Origin: Bordetella parapertussis
Lineage (GTDB): Bacteria > Pseudomonadota > Gammaproteobacteria > Burkholderiales > SG8-41
Direction: 5' to 3'
DNA: 8,464 nt
Assembly (NCBI GenBank): GCA_945863085.1
Contig: CAMBCD010000104.1
Coordinates: forward strand, 1-8,464
Below the pieces are notes generated by a model, which had not been told where the DNA came from, did no database searches, and worked only from the letters and a program-made list of their open reading frames with translations. Positions 5,615 through 8,464 of the stretch are shown here, piece by piece. Made by a program: the position numbers and the translations under genes. How positions within the stretch are numbered: the stretch's first letter is position 1; the number at the start of each line of letters is the position of its first letter.

Positions 5615-6190
5615 ATGTCCCGGATGTCGTTGTTGCAACGCTGGATCGCTGCAGGTTTTCTGGGGGCTGCCGTGCTGTTTGCCGGCAGCGCTAACGCACA
5701 GTCACTGAAAGCCGGCGACAAGGCGCCGGCTTTTTCCGTGATTTCCACCACCGGCAAACCGGTGGCGCTCGCGGACTACATCGGCAAAAAAAATGTGGTG
5801 CTGTTTTTCTACATCGCCGCGTTTACAGACACCTGAACCACCGAAGTCGTGGCCTTCCAGCTTGATCTCCCCAAGTTCGAGGCCGCCAATGCCCAGGTCC
5901 TGGGTATCAGTGTCGATTTCAATGCCGCCAACACCGTGTTCGCCGAGAAACTCGGATTGACGTTTCCGCTGCTGAGCGACACGCGCCGGGTGATGACCCG
6001 GGATTACGGTGTGCTCAATGACGACCCTGCGCTCGCCAAAGACGCCAAACGCATCGCCGGCTACCTGCGCGCCAAACGCTCCTGGTTCATCATCGACCGC
6101 GAAGGCATCGTGCGTTACGCCAAAGTCGGGGATCCGCGCGGCATCATGCCCAACGACGAACTGTTGGAAGCACTGGCAAAAATGCGCTGA
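5615..6190 (+). CDS. Exported peroxiredoxin-family selenoprotein with peroxidatic Sec (TGA read through)
   Basis: Read through one in-frame TGA, this is a 191-residue AhpC/TSA-fold protein. A signal peptide spans about residues 1-28 (cleavage after A-N-A), so it should act in the periplasm. Peroxiredoxin features follow: A-G-D-K-A-P-A-F (33-40), V-V-L-F-F-Y (61-66), the active site A-F-T71-D-T-U74-T-T-E, and R155 in K-R-S-W-F-I-I-D-R-E-G, the position of the catalytic Arg. The TGA sits on the peroxidatic cysteine of T-x-x-C. The Pro that normally opens P-x-x-x-T-x-x-C is I67 here. There is no cysteine anywhere, so no resolving Cys exists and an external reductant is needed. The expected role is peroxide reduction with a selenenic-acid intermediate. 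A strong GGAGGT (5604-5609) precedes the ATG, 24 nt after the TlpA-like selenoprotein, so the two are very likely one transcript. Confidence 0.88.
5834..5836 (+). other. TGA selenocysteine codon (Sec74) of the peroxiredoxin
   Basis: This in-frame TGA lies where peroxiredoxins have their peroxidatic cysteine: F-Y-I-A-A-F-T-D-T before it and T-T-E-V after it. The frame continues for 117 residues of recognisable peroxiredoxin sequence. It is the second catalytic-cysteine TGA within 561 bases, and like the first it is followed by A. Confidence 0.87.
5851..5884 (+). promoter_or_regulatory. Candidate bacterial SECIS element of the peroxiredoxin gene
   Basis: Hand folding gives a lower stem (5851-5856 with 5879-5884, one G-U), a small internal loop, then an upper stem AGCUUG/CAAGUU (5859-5864 with 5872-5877, one G-U) and a 7-nt apical loop AUCUCCC. 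The loop begins after 28 nt from the UGA, close to the 26 nt of the first gene. The loop itself lacks an early G unless the closing G5864-C5872 pair opens. A competing small hairpin, CCAC/GUGG (5838-5852), is possible. Confidence 0.5.
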
Positions 6191-6197
6191 ATGTAAC

Positions 6198-6227
6198 AGC
6201 AGCGCGACCTGTCCGGGTCGCGCTGCT
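6198..6227. terminator. Hairpin between convergent genes
   Basis: Positions 6198-6209 and 6216-6227 form a perfect 12-bp stem, extendable by a U-G pair, with a 4-nt loop. It starts 7 bases after the peroxiredoxin stop and ends 6 bases before the stop codon of the convergent Bug gene. It probably ends transcripts from both sides, although neither strand has a real U-tract. Confidence 0.65.
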
Positions 6228-6233
6228 CCCGCC

Positions 6234-7199
6234 CTAATCCAGTTTCAGATTCAGCTTTTTCAGGATTTTTTCGTTGCGCTGCATCTCATTGCGGATGTAG
6301 GCATCGTAATCGGCGGGCGTCATCGTACCCTCCGAAAAACCCTGTTTTGCCAGTATAGCGCCCGCCTCCGGTGACTTCAGCGCCTTGCCGACTTCCGCCG
6401 ACAACCGCTCAACAATCGGCCGCGGCGTACCGGCGCGGACCATGATGCCGAACCAGTTCAGCGATTCATAACCTGGCCAGCCGGATTCGGCAATGGTCGG
6501 CACCTGTGGCAGATTCGACGTGCGCTGCGCCGACGTGACCGCAATGCCGCGCAGACGTCCCGAAGGAATGTACTGGGAGCAATCGAGCACATTGCCGACC
6601 AGCAGGGTGATGTGCCCGCCGAGGATCGCCGTCGTCGCCGGTGCGCCGCCGCCGAACGGCACATTGACGATGTTGATCCCGGCGATATCCTTGAACAACT
6701 CGCCGGCGATACGCCCGCCGCCAATGATGCTCGACACTCCCCAGGTCAACTCTCCGGGTCGCGCCTTGGCCAGCGCCACCAGTTCCTTCATGTTTTTCGC
6801 AGGCAGGGACGGGTGCGCACAGAAAATCAGCGGGTTGTAAACCATCCGCGTCACGCCGCTGAAATCACGCAGCGTGTCGTACGGCAGCTTGTTGTACGCA
6901 AACGGGTTCACCGTGAAACTCGTCGCCATCACCAGCATCGCGTAACCGTCGGCCGGCGCACGCGCCACGACTTCCGTGGCAATCACCGTGTTGGCGCCCG
7001 GCCGGCTTTCGATCACCAGGTTCTGGCCCAGCGCCTTGGACACCGGTGGCGCAATCAGCCGCGCCATCGTGTCGGCGGCGCCGCCCGGCGGAAACGGCAC
7101 AATCACCCGGATTGATTTCGTTGGATATTCCTGCGCGGTGACCTGCAGCGAAACCAATGCGGCAAGGACAAACAGCAGCTTCGGCACAACATGCGTCAT
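6234..7199 (-). CDS. Tripartite tricarboxylate transporter substrate-binding protein (Bug/TctC family), second copy
   Basis: This 321-residue protein starts with a signal peptide (about 1-22, M-T-H-V-V-P-K then a hydrophobic core, cleavage near V-T-A). The Bug signature follows: Y-P-T-K-S-I-R-V-I-V-P-F-P-P-G-G (25-40), A-D-G-Y-A (83-87), V-P-F-G-G-G-A-P-A and L-P-Q-V-P-T-I-A-E. It should be a periplasmic ligand-binding protein. It is a divergent paralogue of the protein at 3837, so the ligand is probably different. The ATG at 7199 was chosen because a purine-rich GGGAGAGAG lies just upstream and the N-terminus is then a clean signal peptide; the in-frame ATG at 7304 would put 35 non-signal residues in front. 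No TctA/TctB gene is adjacent. Confidence 0.93.
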   Translation of the reverse strand: MTHVVPKLLFVLAALVSLQVTAQEYPTKSIRVIVPFPPGGAADTMARLIAPPVSKALGQNLVIESRPGANTVIATEVVARAPADGYAMLVMATSFTVNPFAYNKLPYDTLRDFSGVTRMVYNPLIFCAHPSLPAKNMKELVALAKARPGELTWGVSSIIGGGRIAGELFKDIAGINIVNVPFGGGAPATTAILGGHITLLVGNVLDCSQYIPSGRLRGIAVTSAQRTSNLPQVPTIAESGWPGYESLNWFGIMVRAGTPRPIVERLSAEVGKALKSPEAGAILAKQGFSEGTMTPADYDAYIRNEMQRNEKILKKLNLKLD

Positions 7200-7360
7200 G
7201 GTTCTCTCTCCCTGGTGGATTGGCATCCTGATTGTTATGCGCGTGACAATACGCGCCGCCATGCATGCCGGCAAAACATCCTCGCCGTAACCCATGCCGG
7301 ACAATAATATTTATTAAAAACAAATACTTACATAACCTCCGGACATCGCAACTGCGATTC
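7200..7360 (-). promoter_or_regulatory. 5' region of the second Bug gene with an A/T-rich patch
   Basis: In this 161-base gap, 7303-7333 is strikingly A/T-rich in an otherwise GC-rich window. On the minus strand it includes TTTTTAATAAATATTATTG, with several possible -10 hexamers. A promoter for the Bug gene is likely here, but I cannot assign a specific -35/-10 pair. No terminator for the upstream DUF3095 gene is evident. Confidence 0.35.
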
Positions 7361-8464
7361 TCAGATCCCGGTGCGGTTGATGTACTGATTGGCGCGTTCC
7401 TTGAACGCCTTGGCAGCGAGAAAAAGTCCGCCATCGGCGCCGTCGATGAAATGCAGGTGACGGCCCGAATAATCAAACACCAGGCAGGTCATGTGTGCGC
7501 GGTCCGTGACATGAAGACCGTATAACAACTGCCGGCGTTTGAACTGCTGTTGCAGCCACTCGTCCAGCGCGAGCCGCTGCGCCGTGGTGCCGGCAAGAAT
7601 CTGCCGGTAAATATCGGAGAATTTGCGCACATCGGAGTTGCGCGCCAGCGTCGCCTTGTACTGGCTCCAGTCGGTTTCCTCGGTATGTGTGCCGAAATGC
7701 ATCAACGCTCTTCCGAGCAGCACGATCGCACGCGTTTTCATCAGCCGCCGCCAGCGGTCAAATCCCCCCGCCTTGCCGGTGCGCACGCCCAGTTCATCGG
7801 CAAGCAGATCCGATTTCAGCGTCATCGCCAGTTCCGGCACCGACACCGGATGGCAGGCCTCCTCGTCACCGTAAATTTCGCGCACCTTGCCGATCACCTC
7901 GCGGTACACCGCCGCCGCGCGTTCGGGTTCGTAATGCAATGCCAGCACCATCAGGCTCACCGTCTCGCCGTGGCGGCTGGGTATGTCTTCCCAGCGGCAC
8001 TCGAAACCGTCAAAACTGCCGCGCGGCTCGATGCTGCCCGGCGCGATGGAATACTCCGCTTCGGTGGCCGCGTCCTTGATCAGGCCGTCAGCGCAGGAAA
8101 TGCCGCCACCGGAAAACACCGCCTGCGTGTAGTTTTCGGAAACACGGTAACGCGCCACCTGCACCGAAAAACCGGCGGCACGGATCGCCGTCACCGGCAC
8201 CATGGCAATGCGCAGGTCAAGGCCGAAGGCGTCGCGCGCCACTTCCTGCGTCTTCGCCAGTGCGGCACGCGTGACTTCAAGCAACTGCTGCGGCACGCAC
8301 ACCAGGCTGCCGTCACCCTCGAAACTGAACGGCACCTCGATGTCACCCGCGGCATTGATGATCGCGGTAATCGCCGCGGCGCCGATCGAATTGACGTTGC
8401 GGTATTTGCCCTCGGCGACTGCGGCAGTGGAATTGCGCACGTCGCACAGCGCGACATGCCAGTC
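7361..8464 (-). CDS. DUF3095-family protein, N-terminus missing (runs off the window)
   Basis: 367 residues are visible. The frame remains open through 8464, so the true start lies beyond the window; a GTG at 8440 is inside a conserved motif and is not the start. The visible protein opens D-W-H-V-A-L-C-D8-V-R-N-S-T, followed by G-K-Y-R-N-V-N and F-E-G-D51-G-S. The combination of a D-V-x-x-S-T motif with a G-D turn about 40 residues later recalls the metal-binding half of class III nucleotide cyclases. A later C-R-W-E-D-I-P-S-R-H-G block is typical of DUF3095. Members are sometimes labelled adenylate-cyclase-like, but I know of no firm biochemical role. No signal peptide or membrane segment is visible, so it is probably cytoplasmic. 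The Bug gene downstream begins 161 bases after the stop and is likely transcribed separately. Confidence 0.8.
   Translation of the reverse strand, partial: DWHVALCDVRNSTAAVAEGKYRNVNSIGAAAITAIINAAGDIEVPFSFEGDGSLVCVPQQLLEVTRAALAKTQEVARDAFGLDLRIAMVPVTAIRAAGFSVQVARYRVSENYTQAVFSGGGISCADGLIKDAATEAEYSIAPGSIEPRGSFDGFECRWEDIPSRHGETVSLMVLALHYEPERAAAVYREVIGKVREIYGDEEACHPVSVPELAMTLKSDLLADELGVRTGKAGGFDRWRRLMKTRAIVLLGRALMHFGTHTEETDWSQYKATLARNSDVRKFSDIYRQILAGTTAQRLALDEWLQQQFKRRQLLYGLHVTDRAHMTCLVFDYSGRHLHFIDGADGGLFLAAKAFKERANQYINRTGI

Noticed and set aside
4709..5638. 309-codon minus-strand ORF over the selenoprotein locus
   Set aside because: It has no recognisable domain and spans an intergenic hairpin and the end of the Bug gene. 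It is open partly because antisense frames of GC-rich genes often are.
5039..6190. Interpretation of the two interrupted genes as pseudogenes or sequencing errors
   Set aside because: Both TGAs hit the single catalytic Cys codon of their families, no other disruption is present, ribosome binding sites and signal peptides are intact, and hairpins follow at similar distances. It remains the main alternative until Sec machinery is shown.
5039..6190. Genome-wide reassignment of TGA to Trp or Gly
   Set aside because: TGA ends both of these genes and also the pirin, crotonase-family and DUF3095 genes, while Trp is encoded by TGG nearby, for example in F-W-A-S-W.
7200..7304. N-terminal extension of the second Bug protein from an ATG at 7304
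   Set aside because: It would place 35 residues before an otherwise perfect signal peptide. The purine-rich ribosome binding site lies directly before the ATG at 7199.

Overview
The window looks like chromosomal DNA from a GC-rich proteobacterium. A betaproteobacterium of the Burkholderiales/Rhodocyclales type is most likely, because it holds two unlinked tripartite-tricarboxylate-transporter (Bug/TctC) solute-binding proteins, a CigR/RcnB-like secreted protein and a pirin. This placement is inferred from gene content, not from a marker gene. No tRNA, rRNA, CRISPR array, transposase or integrase was seen, and no stretch over 300 bases lacks a gene.

Layout. Minus strand, 40-3631: a pirin (40-900), a small secreted CigR/RcnB-like protein (1015-1491) with a textbook intrinsic terminator, an enoyl-CoA hydratase/isomerase-fold protein (1748-2536) that lacks both catalytic glutamates of true hydratases, and a D-2-hydroxyacid dehydrogenase (2651-3631, TTG start). 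A divergent intergenic region (3632-3836) leads to a plus-strand Bug protein (3837-4814), followed by a strong hairpin. Plus strand, 5039-6190: a two-gene unit described below, closed by a hairpin shared with the convergent gene. Minus strand, 6234-8464: a second Bug protein (6234-7199) and the 3' part of a DUF3095-family gene that runs off the window end.

The most important content is the pair at 5039-5590 and 5615-6190. Read conventionally, each is a short ORF broken by a TGA. Read through, both become full-length exported thiol-redox proteins, and each TGA falls exactly on the catalytic cysteine. The first is a TlpA/thioredoxin-fold protein with U-S-S-C in place of C-x-x-C. The second is a peroxiredoxin with T-D-T-U in place of T-x-x-C and no cysteine anywhere. 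Plausible bacterial SECIS hairpins follow both codons, with apical loops starting 26 and 28 nucleotides after the UGA. I interpret this as a two-gene periplasmic selenoprotein operon, possibly a peroxidase with its reductant. Standard annotation would miss it, reporting truncated genes, a split gene or a spurious antisense ORF. The selenocysteine machinery (SelA, SelB, SelD, tRNA-Sec) is not in the window, so its presence elsewhere in the genome is the key test.
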